From the NCBI GenBank assembly GCA_012274445.1, contig JAAROD010000080.1:1736001-1800000 (forward strand): a stretch of DNA of 64,000 nucleotides, written 5' to 3'. The notes under the pieces were generated by a model. It saw nothing but the letters and a program-made list of their open reading frames with translations, was not told the DNA's origin and ran no database searches. Origin of the DNA: Sclerotiophoma versabilis (Eukaryota > Ascomycota > Dothideomycetes > Pleosporales > Didymellaceae). Of this stretch, positions 43,916 to 55,672 are shown in pieces (position 1 is the stretch's first letter; each line of letters begins with the position of its first letter). Position numbers and translations under genes: made by a program.

Positions 43916-45898
43916 GACCTGCTGTACTTGCCGTAGCAAGTTGGGCTTGTGGTCAAAGAAAGGAGAACCTCTAAGTACAAGGCATCGGCTACATATATAT
44001 GTCAACCGGTTGCGAGCGGACAGAGTTTACGCCACATTTGCCCCGTCAGGCGGCCCAATTTCCCCGCGAAGAACCTCCCATAGCAGTGACAGACTCGCGG
44101 ACGTCTTGTTGGTCATCCCAGTGTGTACGTTTCACTATTGAAGCACTCGCCTTCAGGCGTCTTCGCAGGCACAACACTAACAAGTCGCTGCAAGCAGTAC
44201 ACTAGTAACACACAAGTTTGCGCACTGTTTTGTCGAGTATAGTACTGGATTATGGCGCTATGTAATTTCTGCAGTATGCGCATTTTGAAATGAGTCTCGG
44301 TAATGGAAAAGGCGTTGAAGCAACAGGGAAGGGTGGCTGCATATGTCAGGAACACATCTCAAGGTTCGGAGGACGATTTGGTGAGTGTGCAAGGATGGTG
44401 AACAACGCATTTCCAGAGTGGACGGCCCGTAGCACGCTCCGCCTCACTATGAGTGACGGCCGGGGGCAGCTGCAGGTCCAAGCTCGAGCCGACCTTCTCG
44501 AAGCACAAAAACCCTCGCATTGTTTTGACGCGCGGAAACCGGCTCCCCTCTTTTGAATGTGAAAGCGCTTGGACCATAAAACTAGACCTGTACTAGAGTT
44601 TCTTCTGACTTACACCATTTAACTACATGAAGCATCGCAAATTCTCGCAAGTTTTCCTTCACCGGAACACTTGGCCATGATGTCATTGCTCGCTGAGGCT
44701 GCCTAGGCCTCCGAAAGTGAGGCGGATATCTCCAGAGAAGAGCCGATAATAGGATCATTTAGCCCTCTCCTGTGTCGCGTTTTGGACGCGTTCGACCTGA
44801 CGACAGACGAGGCCTCGGACTTACAACGGGCTTACCAAGACAAATATAGGAAAATGTCTTGCCTTCAGCGCCATACATCGCCTCCGATCATTCGATGGGC
44901 CCCTGCCCGTGGTTCTATCGATATTTGCAGATAATCGCCCTCCATGTATGAGCGCATTCGTCATAAGAATACTGGCAATTCCGGTGCAACACGATCTTTA
45001 CAACAAAACTTTGTAAGCGCAATACGTGTGACTAGTGTCGACTCAGGTTTGATCCAAACCGATGTATTACAGACAGTGCCGGCTGCTAGAGTCTTTGGTC
45101 TTGCTGTTGGAGGCTTTTAGGACAGTACAATTACATACATAGTGCTGCGTTGTAGGGACTGATGTAGTCTTAGGGCACCTTACGGGTTTGCAAAAGGTTC
45201 GTTCAGGTGGGCTCATTGCCATTTTTTGGGTCCAAGATCTGTGGGCTTGCACCTGCCGTTTTTGCGAACGAGGTTTTAGAGAGAGTTGATCGGAAGCCAC
45301 AGGCCAGACATCTAGTCGGTTGCACCAGGCTGGCGTCGCGCGACACCAACACGCCAGGCACCCGTCTGGAAAACGATGTTCTGCTTCCCATTTCCCAATC
45401 ATCGCGCCCCTGCTCAAGCAGCTCTTTTTGGACCCGGGATGGAGGCGTATTGTGGGCAAGACCATGGCATCACCTTTCGCTGACGAAGGGAGCACCATGG
45501 TAATCGCACTGAAGACTCGCTCGCCATTTTCACCGTTTGTCAAAGTTAGCGAATCATCATGGATCGTGACCCAATAAAGGAATGGTAAGATCAGACATCT
45601 GTGCCGAGCCAGCACTGCCACCTATCTGTTGCTTACTGCTAGGCCTGCTATCTTGTATATGAAACACATGCGACAAGATTCAAATACCAGGGGTTCGATT
45701 TTATTGTAACTTCAATAATTCACGATCAGGGCAAACACCCCAAGTTCGAGAACTATCATTGATTAATATCTCCGACGACCAACATGACAAGAAAACGTAC
45801 AAACAGGACTACCACCAACCAACAATTACCGGCGGAGAATGGACATGGATAAGAAACGAAGTGCCACAGCTTTGGCCTGACGACACAAGAACACAATC
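43916..45898. other. Interval between intact and decayed C2H2 genes
   Basis: No gene supported. A 184-codon minus-strand frame (45067-45621) and overlapping plus-strand frames are of unknown origin; none has a domain, targeting signal or splice partner. Confidence 0.4.
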
Positions 45899-46760
45899 TC
45901 ACCCTTTATGGCGGCCAACATGTAGACCATGAGTCTGCCGGGTATGATCCATTATCTTGTCCTTCCTGGGAAATGTATTATCGTCATGAGCCTTATTGCG
46001 AGCGGAACCATCCAATGCACAACAGAATACTTTCTTCTTGGCAGCATGCGTACCGTTGTAGTGCCGTAAGAGGTCAGGCCATCGGCTATAGCTTTTATTG
46101 CATACTGGTATCTGGTACCCGAATGATACAACATCTGAGCCACTTAGACGATACACTGAACAGATCATATCTAGGTTGTAGGGTCTGGCAAGGCTTCTTT
46201 GTGGGATCGGCGCGGTGTCTGGACAGGCTCTATCGTGCATGGGTGTTGTTTCTAGCTCATTTAGGGGCGATATAGGAGCTGATTGACTGATTCCACGTTT
46301 TCACGAGTCAGGCAGAGAATTGTAGACATAAAGAGCCAACTTAGACATACTGAAGACGCGGAGACACCACATGTGTGCTGTTATTACATGGATTCTTCCG
46401 TTCGCCCTCCAAGTGCCTGAGTTGAATGGGGCATCAACCCCAAGGTATCATATCTTGATGGGTTAGGACTTCCGTAGGGCTGGCTGTGTTGAACAAAGTT
46501 GTCTTAAACGGCTATATAAGCTTTAGATACGTCTTGTTTCTATCCTGAGTCCCGGTACATACACAGATTACCCTCCATGCTCTGGTGGTAGTCAGAAGCC
46601 TCGGGTACGGGGTCTTTCAAACAATCATCGTCCACGTGGTCTATGCCGTCTAAATGACACGAGAGAAAATCCAATCAGTCTGGTATAGATGGATGGTATT
46701 GGGCTGGTCATCCAAAAGGCGGAGGCAGGCCGCTTCGTATGCTCACACATGAAACTGCCC
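45899..46760 (-). pseudogene. Decayed C2H2 zinc-finger gene, copy 2
   Basis: The readable part (45899..46240) encodes a two-finger C-terminus that lacks key ligands: the first finger reads FGYQIPVCNKSYSRWPDLLR with Tyr in place of the first Cys, and the second reads FCCALDGSARNK with Ser where the second Cys belongs, followed by the family signature NTFPRKDKIMDHTRQTH. Upstream, on the same strand near 46560-46750, short stretches such as PAQYHPSIPDW and DDDCLKDPVPEASD recall PAPQYHPPF and VAKDCPLSHPALTEASE of the intact gene, but they are broken by stops and lie in different frames. The limits are approximate. It may still be transcribed, but zinc binding would be impaired. Confidence 0.55.
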
Positions 46761-47673
46761 TTCGGTATGCTTTCATGCTGAGGGGTTATGTACTGACATG
46801 ACAAAGCGGTCTTGGCAGACAGTAAGACCTCGTTTTCCCGTAAATGATGGTAGAAGTTCTGTGCGGCCTGGATGGTTTGCGCAGTTGAGAGTGGTTATAC
46901 CCTGCACGCGAGGACCGCGCCTTGCCGAAACGAGCAACAAGTGAATCGCGGCCTTCATCCAACAGACCCCAGCACCCGTTGGTTTGACTCCTGTTTCTCT
47001 GCAGGTACGAATCTAGCGCCGCAGGGGATAGCCACTATCGTGGATTCAGCAGGGCAGATCATCCTAGCTCCCATGGCTTCGCTCGCACACCCGAACCGGA
47101 CGACTGCACTACAGCCAACCAGGAGAGCTGCATCTGCGCTACGCGATGTTCCGCAGAAGCCACTCTGCTACCCCTGTCGCCTGCACGTTGTTCATCAGTA
47201 CGTCGCGCAAAGTAGCGCTGTCTACCTGGTTTTGACTAGCCCAAGTTGGACTTACAAGCTACAGAAGTACTTTCACAGCACCACAGCGAGGCCACAGCTT
47301 CGTCGCTGTCGCGTCACGCCGAACCTTTCGAACTCAAGTCATAACCGATACGAGCGTGGCAAATAACCCATTTCATGTCATTGATGGGTTCCAATCTATC
47401 CTGCGTTGTTATCTTTCCTAAAGCATACTCGACACTCTTTGCGGCTTGCATACTACCAACACCCCATCGCAGACAGCCAGATTTCCCAGATGATGTCTCT
47501 AATCCGAGTTATGAGTGCAGCTACACTTGGAATGAAGGCTCTGCTCTTCATGTCTTCATAGATGGTACCTGCTTAGAAGCCTTCCAGAATGGGCATTTTC
47601 GAATCCAACAGCGCTGTCAGCCTGTTTGTTTGCCCATCTACGTTCTTTCAAGGCGATCGACGCATTCATTGCT
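46761..47673. other. Interval between two decayed C2H2 genes
   Basis: A 164-codon plus-strand frame at 46872-47366 lies here. It has no recognised domain and no neighbours in phase, so it is not called as a gene. Confidence 0.4.
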
Positions 47674-48320
47674 TCAATACTTATGAATTTTGCTAGTATG
47701 ATCATTTCTCTCGTCCTTTCTAGGGAATGGACGGCCGCCTCTTGCCTCACTGCGCTCACAACCAACCGCGTCGCACCAGAACAAAGTTGAGTACTTTGAG
47801 TGGGCGCCGTCACGATGCCTTCAGAACTCGCACATGAGGCCGAAGATTCTTCTACTGCATTCTGGGAACTGACATCTGAATCTGTTCTCGACCGGAACTT
47901 TGCTGGTGTCAAGGGTGTTGATAGAGAGTGCTCCGCTCATGTTCACACCTGATCCTGCTATTTCTTCTGCCATCGATACCTGAGGGCGATCTTCAAAGAG
48001 AATAGTAGCCTGATATTGCTGAGAGCCGCGAACATTCGTGTGACCATTCCAACCCCATAGACTTTGTCCATCGAAAAGTGTGTCATGGAACAGAACATTC
48101 ATAGAGTAGGTTTTGCACTTACCGATTAGCTTACTATTAGGATGACCTAGGCATTTATCGATTATTCATCCGGTGTATGTTATCTACCTTGTTGCTCTTC
48201 GTAGAACGAGCATCCACCATAGCCTGTTTGATCCTGCGGAGGATGCAGGCCAACCCCCTGGGGTGATGGCATGTTGAGCGAAAGAGTGAATTCGTATCGT
48301 CCAGTTGGCGAAGATACAAC
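47674..48320 (-). pseudogene. Decayed C2H2 zinc-finger gene, copy 3
   Basis: Same-strand relative of the intact gene at 42.7 kb. One frame runs from 48102 to 47674 and encodes VENRFRCQFPECSRRIFG, then an in-frame TGA at 47821-47823 inside the first finger, then RHRDGAHSKYSTLFWCDAVG and RPFPRKDERNDH, ending at a TGA at 47674. The stop removes the second finger and the histidines of the first. An upstream exon-like stretch (about 48190-48320) encodes YEFTLSLNMPSPQGVG and DQTGYGG, matching YDFNYNAAVHLMSP and DQTQYLGA of the intact gene. The start exons were not found. Decay by a point mutation is the simplest reading. Confidence 0.7.
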
Positions 48321-51300
48321 AGTCTTGTCTAGAATGAGTGTCAAAAAATAGTATAAATCGCTTCAGGTACAAAACATGACGGTCTCAGTCCAAAACTATG
48401 AACACGCAAAACGATATACCTTGGCTGAGTTGTATCGTGAACTGCTCCATGTCGCGTCTCATCTATTTAATTTGCAGCCAAACGACCAGTGACACCAAAA
48501 GACGCATATGGCGTAGAGGAGTGAATAATTATGCAGGTAAGAATTTTGCGACATTGAGCAAAGAGTTTTTGATCATGGTTAGATGTGTAGGCTTCAGTCA
48601 GCTTTGCAACGCGGATCTTGCGAATTACGGATTGCCAGCATGAATAAATCGCAGAGAGTGGTGGGAGTATAACTACGGGAAGACTGAGCGCGATACTGAT
48701 GGACCACAGGGGCGGGTCTGCGGTTCGGAGCGTCGCTACCAATGGCTTTGGTACCAGCCAAATAGTCAACCATTACTCAAGCATGTCGTCCCAATAATAA
48801 GAATAATTCGCTGTACCGAGAGGCACTTGTGTACATCATGCATGGCGTTTCAGGATAGATCGCAATTGGGTGAAGCTGCATTCCTGCTCCACACGGCTGT
48901 TGAGGTCAAGGCAATAGGAATGTCTTTCTATGAACATTTAATACGATAAGACTGTCATGATGTGCTACTGGATACCCCGTTTTTTCGCTGCTAATAGCAG
49001 AACAACGACCCTGATTAAGGTCGCCTTCCCATGCTGCGTCGGGCGTATTTGCACCACTTTTGCGGAAATCACTGCATTGGCACTGATTGCGCGTTGCCGA
49101 CACCTGGAGCTCAACGAGTAAATAAATTGAAGGCGCGTAAGAGGAATAACTGAATCAAAATCAACAAAAAAGTCGAACACATAGCAAAGATTTTGCATCC
49201 AGTCCAACGCATGTGAGAGCACTAATGACTATTTTATGCAGCTTCTACCATGTTTATCTCCAGCCTGGCGAGCGCAACCCCAGACGCCATGCAGCTTTCT
49301 TCTAAGGTCAGGCATCTTATCTTCCTCAAGAACGGTCAACAGCTACTTGCCTCGCTACGTCCAAATCCATAGTACACCAAATGACGAATGGATTGGCTGC
49401 ACAAGCACTGTAGGGCCGAACATTTTACCATGAAATTAAGAAAATCACGTCGAAACTCTTTACGCTCGGCTTCTACGCTGATCTGTTGTCACTTATAAGA
49501 AGTATTGGTTTAGCCAGAATTCCAGAGGCAATTGATCCGGATGTTTTGTTGCGAAGATTCTGAGGCGTAGATGGCGAATGTCGGGAATGCGGGAGCGCTC
49601 GGTTGTGGTAGTGATCTGGACAGCCATTCGGTTTGATTTACGTCATCAGCCACGAGAAGGAACCATTAGAGTGCGATAAAAATCTGGGGTGTCTTCTGTT
49701 GGTGATTTATATGGAGAAGTAGCGAAACTCTGATGCCAAAACTAGGGACTATTATAACGTCTTCAGCCTGACATCAGTACCCCTCGCATGATACCGATAC
49801 CTGCTGTTCAACGCTTGCACGACGCTTGGGAATAGACTTCCATGGTCAGTCCCAGATAGGGTGCTTTCACAAGGCTTTTCAAAACTGGAGAGAATATCAG
49901 GACCGAGTCAGAGCGACTGTTCACCACTGAGCTCAAATGAATGCATGGAATTCGTACAGGCAGGTAAGCCTCCAGCGTGACGCCTTTCATCTGGAATCTC
50001 GCCTGCTCGGAGGGTAATCATAGAACTCATCACAATAACCTCGCTCGGGGCCTCCTTGCCTGCATCAAGCTCAGTCAAGAACCTCTGAAAGTCGTTCTGA
50101 TAGCAGCACACAGAAAGCAATCTTGCCAACAACAACTACGGCAGTTCATAACAGCAAGGCCAGATTAATTTTCGCTAGGTTTTCTATAGGCCTGGGATCA
50201 ATCTTAGCGCGCAACCAAACAATAGAGAGCTAGAAGGTAGATTGTGAGAATCGACGGAAGAATAAGAGAAACTGATTTTTTCCCCCTAAAATTCCAAGGC
50301 CATAGGCAGGCTTTAACGCCACATCTAGCCTTCTAAAAAGCAGACTCAATGTCTTTGTAAGCCTGAGTTGCCAAAGTTCGCTGGGTCTGATAGGTGACAC
50401 ACTGAGGACTACAGAGACGGCGAGGATGCCAATGGGGCTATCGACCTGAGAGCTGAAGGCCATCAGTTATTTCGCTGGCTTTTTTCAAATCCAATAGTTT
50501 CATTGACGTCGAGAATCGTTGTTCATGTTGCACAGTGCTGCTTGAAAGAACTTGGGGGTGAGCTTGGAGAAGGTGAGCAAGAAGCGGGGATGACTTGTAG
50601 CGTTTTTGCGCCAGCGTCTTTCAGTGGCAAGGTACGAAAGACTCGATTTTTTTCATTCGTTGACCTGACCACTCCATCCTCAGACATTGCTATTCAGTTT
50701 GCAGACAATCCGTCCGGACTCTGAGTAGTTTCACTGTGTTTTGGGGTTTCATATTGTCGAAGAACCGCGAAGGCTGAAAATAAAATCCTTGCAAAGAGCT
50801 GCAGGAGGGGTCTGTGCCTTAACTTTAGGGCTGATGGCTTGTACTTGTACCCTTGTATGGCAAATCATGCAGCAGGCACGGACTCGAAATGATGCCCATC
50901 GAGTGAAATACAACCATATCACGGCGAGAGCTGACACACGGTGCTCAGACTTTACTTTTGAGCTTGAATAGCTGACACTTGATCTTCCCTGAGGAGTTTC
51001 TTCGCTTGGAAGAGATATTACAAACCTCATACCTTACACACGGCTGAGCAAGCAGGCACTGTCAACAATGAAGCTTTCAAGTCCTTGGTCAGAGGAGCAA
51101 CAGTACGAGTATTGCGAGAATTGAAAGCTCTGTAAAACACAAGTTGTGTAGAACCATAATTAGCTACTGTTGACTCAAGCTTAAGCCATCGCTACGTCGG
51201 TCCACATTACTCCGAGCCGGAGTAAACCAGCCCGACATCAGATTGAGGCTGAGTGGGACTTCCGAAAGACCCGTAAAAGAGGACCTTGTGGAGCAACATG

Positions 51301-51620
51301 AAGCACCTGACTCTGAACAGGGATTTTCATGGACTAGGTTGGTAGCTGGTCACAAAGGCCTGTCCGCAATCTACATGGATGCGCACAAGCTCCGACAACG
51401 TCTCCCGCATGCTCGTGCACAGTTCGCCCGACAAAACCAGCTCGTCGGGACGAAGAAAGATCGAAGCGGACCCTGCATTGATGCGGAGTGGCGCCGTCGA
51501 TCCGCAAACGATTTTTAGCGTGGAGTGAGTTAATAAAACAGTGTATTTACCTGACGTCGATCAGGTACAGGAATAGGTAGTGTATCATTCCATTCGTTAA
51601 TACTCGCTAAGTTGACACGC
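48321..51620. other. Gene-free interval of 3.3 kb
   Basis: Many frames under about 100 codons on both strands, none recognisable. No terminal repeats or transposase motifs were seen. It ends with the 3' region of the gar2-type gene. Confidence 0.4.
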
Positions 51621-53180
51621 TTACTTCAGAGACCAGACACCGTTCTCCTCGATAATCTCGATTGGTCGGTTCTCGTCCAGCGATCTCCGCCCAGCCTCAA
51701 GGATAGCAGTTGTGGCAATGGTGTTCTTCAGTGTGGGCAGCGGGCGCGCATCGAGCTGGTCGAGTGTGACCTTGCCCTCGTTGAGCAGGTTAACAGCGTC
51801 GATGAATTTTTCGAAGGAAATGTATCCATAACCGGTCTGGCCTGCGAAGTTACCCTCCTCGTCAGGAGCGTACTTCATGTAGAAGCTGAAGCAAGTTAGT
51901 GGCTATAAGCGAAAGATTGTAGACAGTTTACGTACGGGTTGTACCAGAGCAGACCAGTCTCGTCGTCAGTGACGTCGTAGCCGCGCTTTGCCTGGTTGAC
52001 ACGGATCTCTCCAGTGGAAGACATGTAGTGGAAGTACTGGTTCGAGTGAACACCAGCCTTCTGTGGTGCTGCCCAACCAGCTGTGTAGACACCTGTCGCG
52101 CGCTTACTGGGGTCATCCTTCTTCACCCAGTCGGTGAGCAGTGTGATTGTGTCTTCAGTGGCAGGATCGCAACCAAGTGTTGTTGCAATGCCCTTCGCTG
52201 CGCTTCCCATGACGCGAACCGGCTTGTAGTCTGGTACCATGGACTCGTTAACGTCCACGTGATGGGAGTTGAGGTAGTAGGAGATGTCGCTGTCCTTGCC
52301 AGCCCAAGCCTTGAAGGTTTCAAGCTGGCTCTTCGGCTGGCTCATGTAGGAGTAGAAGTAGTTGAAATCACCGAGCTTCTGGGCCCTAAATCGTGCATCG
52401 GCGTAGGCAGGGTCGTAACGCTTGTGGTGCTCAATGTAGACAAAGACTTTGTGCTCCTTGGCTTTCTTAAGGAGTTCCTGATGGTGCTCGAGCAGCTTGA
52501 CTGCTGGCTTTGTGATGAGGACGTGGATACCACGCTCAATGGCATACAGAGCGATCGGGTAGTGAGTAGTATCAGGGGTGAAGATGGTGACTTTGCATGA
52601 TCAGCTAAATTCGTGCAATTTGCTCGGTGATCCAACTTACTGGCGCTGCCCTTGGGAAGGGCGTCAATTGCCGTCTTAAACGCATCAGGGTCGGTCTTGC
52701 CCTCCTTGGGAAACTCCTCGAAAGATACATCCAGCCCATTGTATGCCTCTGAGATGTTCTTCTGGAGGTGCTCGCCTATCACATGTTAACAACTCAGCTT
52801 CCTTGTAAATCCTGGAGCATTGACTTACGGATGGCTGGGAATTTGCCGCCAGAAACTCCGACCATGGACAGGTCACCAACCTTACCGCGTCTTCGCAAAT
52901 CAAAGAGAGTCAATCCTACCACACCGACCTTCTTGTCTGACTTGGAAGCGCCACCGCCAACAAAACCGGTCGTGTACTCTCCAGTACCAACCTATGCAGT
53001 TCATCAGCTCTCTGTTCGGTCTTCCACTTCTATTCAAGAGATCGCAAGCTGAGAGCTCAATAAAGAGACATTCCGTAATTGCGAGAAGCAGTTCTGAGCT
53101 CTCAGGTGTCGTGGGAGGCTGCAGACGAGCTGTCGCGCCAATGTGGGGTAACTTACCATCAAAACCGCTGGAGGAGCCAT
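51621..53180 (-). CDS. gar2: D-galacturonate reductase, GAR2 type (Gfo/Idh/MocA family)
   Basis: NAD(P)H-dependent oxidoreductase, 413 aa, model complement(join(51621..51885,51936..52590,52641..52775,52829..52991,53157..53180)). A 24-nt first exon gives MAPPAVLM and the intron then joins the Rossmann loop VGTGEYTTGFVGGGASKSDK. Further conserved parts are GVSGGKFPAIREHLQKNISE, FTPDTTHYPIALYAIERG, the dimerisation-domain motif YIEHHKRYDP, SYYLNSHHVD and HSNQYFHYMSSTGEIRVNQA, ending EENGVWSLK. All four introns are phase-checked. In Botrytis and related fungi the non-AKR D-galacturonate reductase Gar2 belongs here and makes L-galactonate from pectin-derived galacturonate. The gene is divergent from the aldolase that acts two steps later, the arrangement reported for gar2-lga1. 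The name rests on remembered family features and on this pairing. Confidence 0.82.
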
Positions 53181-54189
53181 GTTGCCGCTGTATTCTGCCT
53201 TTCTTTGGATATGGGAAGTTCAGTTGAGTGTTTCTTCGGCTTCCACTCAGTGTTTTGAGGGAGAGGAAAGTGAGATGAGCCAATTTCTGGGGAAGGCTCT
53301 TAGGCAATGCATAACAACGCGTCGGCCTCGTCGGCGTTTGAACGGAATAATTTTGCCATCTCTTAGCACGACCCAGTGCATGGAGGGGCACGAGGGGCTT
53401 CTTGGACGGCTGACAGACGCGCAGCATTTTGCCGTTTCCCGCGGCCGGCATGACGTTTGACTGGACCATGGAGTGGTAGCGGGGCACGTATGGCACAACG
53501 CTGGTTCCAGGAAGCTTGTCGCAGCGGGGAAAGCTGCCACATTGATCGCCAACGCGTCGGACGCTCTATACAGCGCGTCGAGTGTCCTGCGAACGCGCTG
53601 CTGTGACACGCGGAAGTTTACATGCTCATCGTGTTTCGAAGATGACGCCAATGCTCTTCCCCAGGCCAAGGAAATTGGGAAGTCACGCATGATGCACCCC
53701 ACGCGAGCAACCTCGCTCTGATTCGTGGAGAAACCACCAGAGTTTCTCCGGACTCTGAATCTCGAAGAGCCCCCCATGCTGAGCCACCGCGCAGAACCCT
53801 GCCACACACAGCAAACCTTCCACAAAGCAGGCGACAATTTCGTCCCCCCACAGTGAATGGTCCCGCATTTCGCGCAGACGTCGCCCGAAACCGCCAGGCG
53901 GCCCCAGATTTGGCACGCGATTCGCTCTGGCTTCTGCGGTCTCCATAGTATTGGTCTGCTTAGCGAATGAGCAGCCTGCTTTGACGAGACGTTGACACTT
54001 CTAGAGCAGTGGAGAGGCGCGACTCGAAGTGGGATGTCCTTGGGCTCTGCCGGGCTACTTTCGCGCCATTTTGTTGATATATTAATGCTGACCGAGCCCA
54101 TACATTAGCATTGATACTTCTTCTCGTCTTCTTCTTTGTGTGACCATTCCAACAGGCCATACTACCACATCACATATCACATATCAATC
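53181..54189. promoter_or_regulatory. Divergent promoter of gar2 and lga1
   Basis: About 1.0 kb between the two start codons. A 284-codon minus-strand frame fills it but has no recognisable content, is Ser/Arg/Trp/Cys-rich and lies where a shared promoter is expected. I looked by eye for the galacturonate-responsive element (TCCNCCAAT core) and found no exact copy; the nearest is gacgccaat near 53644. Confidence 0.5.
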
Positions 54190-55164
54190 ATGTCTGCAAA
54201 CGGTAATGGTGTCAAGAAGGAGCGCACGCCTTTGCGTGCTGGTGTCTACTCGCCCACAATGACCTTCTTCGACCCTGAGACAGAGGAGCTTGACGTGCCC
54301 ACAATCAAGAAGCACGCTGTCCGCCTCGCCGAGGCCGGCCTTGTTGGACTTGTCACCATGGGTTCCAACGGTGAAGCCGTCCACCTTTCCCGCGCAGAGA
54401 AGCAGACTGTCACACGAGCAACCCGCGAAGCTCTCGACGAAGCTGGCTACAAAGATGTTCCCGTCATTGTTGGAGCCTCAGAACACGGCATCAAGCTCAC
54501 CATCGAACTTGCCAAGGAGGCCGAGGCAGCTGGCGGTGAATATATCCTGACCGTCCCCCCTTCTTACTACCGCTATGCCATCGACGAGGAAGCCATTGAG
54601 GAGTACTTCATCAAGGTCGCCGACGCATCGCCTCTGCCCATCATTATCTACAACTACCCCGGAGCCGTCTCTGGGATTGACATCGACTCTGATCTGCTCA
54701 TCAAGCTGGGCAAGCACCCCAACATTGTCGGCACCAAGTTCACCTGCGGCAGCACAGGAAAGCTGACCCGTGTTGCGTACGCGCTCGACGCTGTTTCTAC
54801 AAAGAGTGCAGGAAGCGGTTACATGGCGCTTGGCGGTATTGCAGACTTCACAGCACATACAGCTATGTCTGGTGGCTCTGGTATCATTGCTGGTGGCGCA
54901 AACGTCATTCCCAAGACTTGCGTCAAGGTCTGGAACCTGTGCGCAGAGGGCAAGTACGAGGAAGCGTTTGAACTGCAGAAGAAGCTCAGCAAGGGCGATT
55001 GGGTGCTGACTAAGGCTGCTATCCCGGGCACCAAGTCAGCGATCCAGAGCTACTTCGGTTACGGTGGCTACCCGAGGAGGCCGTTGAAGAGGCTGTCGAA
55101 GGAGAAGACACAGGCTGTTGCGGATGGTATCAAGGAGATTATGGAGATCGAGAACAGCCTGTAG
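54190..55164 (+). CDS. lga1: 2-keto-3-deoxy-L-galactonate aldolase
   Basis: Class I aldolase of the DHDPS superfamily, 324 aa, intronless. It would cleave 2-keto-3-deoxy-L-galactonate to pyruvate and L-glyceraldehyde, step 3 of fungal D-galacturonate catabolism. Active-site features are MGSNGE (57-62), the tyrosine of IIIYNYPGAVSG (154) and the Schiff-base lysine of GTKFTCGSTGK (183). The start MSANGNGVKKERTPLRAGVY is the first ATG after a short pyrimidine-containing leader. The divergent partner is the gar2-type reductase. Step 2, L-galactonate dehydratase, is not in the window. A related but clearly different family member lies at 34309. Assignment as LGA1 rests on the pairing and on the GVYSPTMTFFDPETEELDV and YGGYPRRPL features. 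Confidence 0.87.
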   Translation: MSANGNGVKKERTPLRAGVYSPTMTFFDPETEELDVPTIKKHAVRLAEAGLVGLVTMGSNGEAVHLSRAEKQTVTRATREALDEAGYKDVPVIVGASEHGIKLTIELAKEAEAAGGEYILTVPPSYYRYAIDEEAIEEYFIKVADASPLPIIIYNYPGAVSGIDIDSDLLIKLGKHPNIVGTKFTCGSTGKLTRVAYALDAVSTKSAGSGYMALGGIADFTAHTAMSGGSGIIAGGANVIPKTCVKVWNLCAEGKYEEAFELQKKLSKGDWVLTKAAIPGTKSAIQSYFGYGGYPRRPLKRLSKEKTQAVADGIKEIMEIENSL

Positions 55165-55672
55165 GTACGTGGTGTCATGCCTTAGCACCTGAGCTGCCCG
55201 AAGCGTTGTCATGCATTTACGAACTTCATCATGTATATAGTCACCCAATAATGAAAGCTACTTCATGAAACTACGAAGCCTCATCGAGCAGCGATGAAGG
55301 CGTATTCTTTTATCTTTCTATTACCGTTAGCAAATGCAGGTGAGACTGAGATGAACGTTACACAAAGTCTCAAGTAGATTGTTGACGCATGAATAAAACA
55401 TGTGTGCTGTCGATAGCTTTGCCGGGTCTGTATTGTATACGCCAACTCAAATTTGTACTGTTCTGATTCGAGTGCAGCATAAAACCGTTGAAAGTCACAG
55501 TCCCAGCGCTGACAAGATCGCCGGATGGAGCCAGCTTTGGATCTACACAGCTTAGGCAGCCCCCACAACGCAACTGAAGTCTCACGGAATGAGGTATTGT
55601 ACATCAACGTCATGTTTATATAGGGGAAGGCGGCAGTCATGATCACGTACACAAGCCTGTCCCCATTCAGAC
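55165..55672. other. Intergenic, lga1 3' region
   Basis: About 500 bp; lga1 3' UTR on the left, former promoter of the GST pseudogene on the right. Overlapping minus-strand frames of 71 and 123 codons are not recognisable. Confidence 0.45.

Noticed and set aside
45067..45621. 184-codon minus-strand frame
   Set aside because: No recognised domain, no splice partner and competing plus-strand frames; kept only as a note in the interval entry.
46872..47366. 164-codon plus-strand frame between decayed C2H2 genes
   Set aside because: Composition does not look like a folded protein and nothing supports it besides length.
53247..54101. 284-codon minus-strand open frame between gar2 and lga1
   Set aside because: It fills the shared promoter of a divergent pair, has no domain or family pattern, and its composition (Arg, Ser, Trp, Cys) is that of a chance frame in GC-rich DNA.
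53181..54189. Galacturonate-responsive element (TCCNCCAAT) in the gar2-lga1 promoter
   Set aside because: No exact copy found by eye on either strand; only a partial match near 53644.
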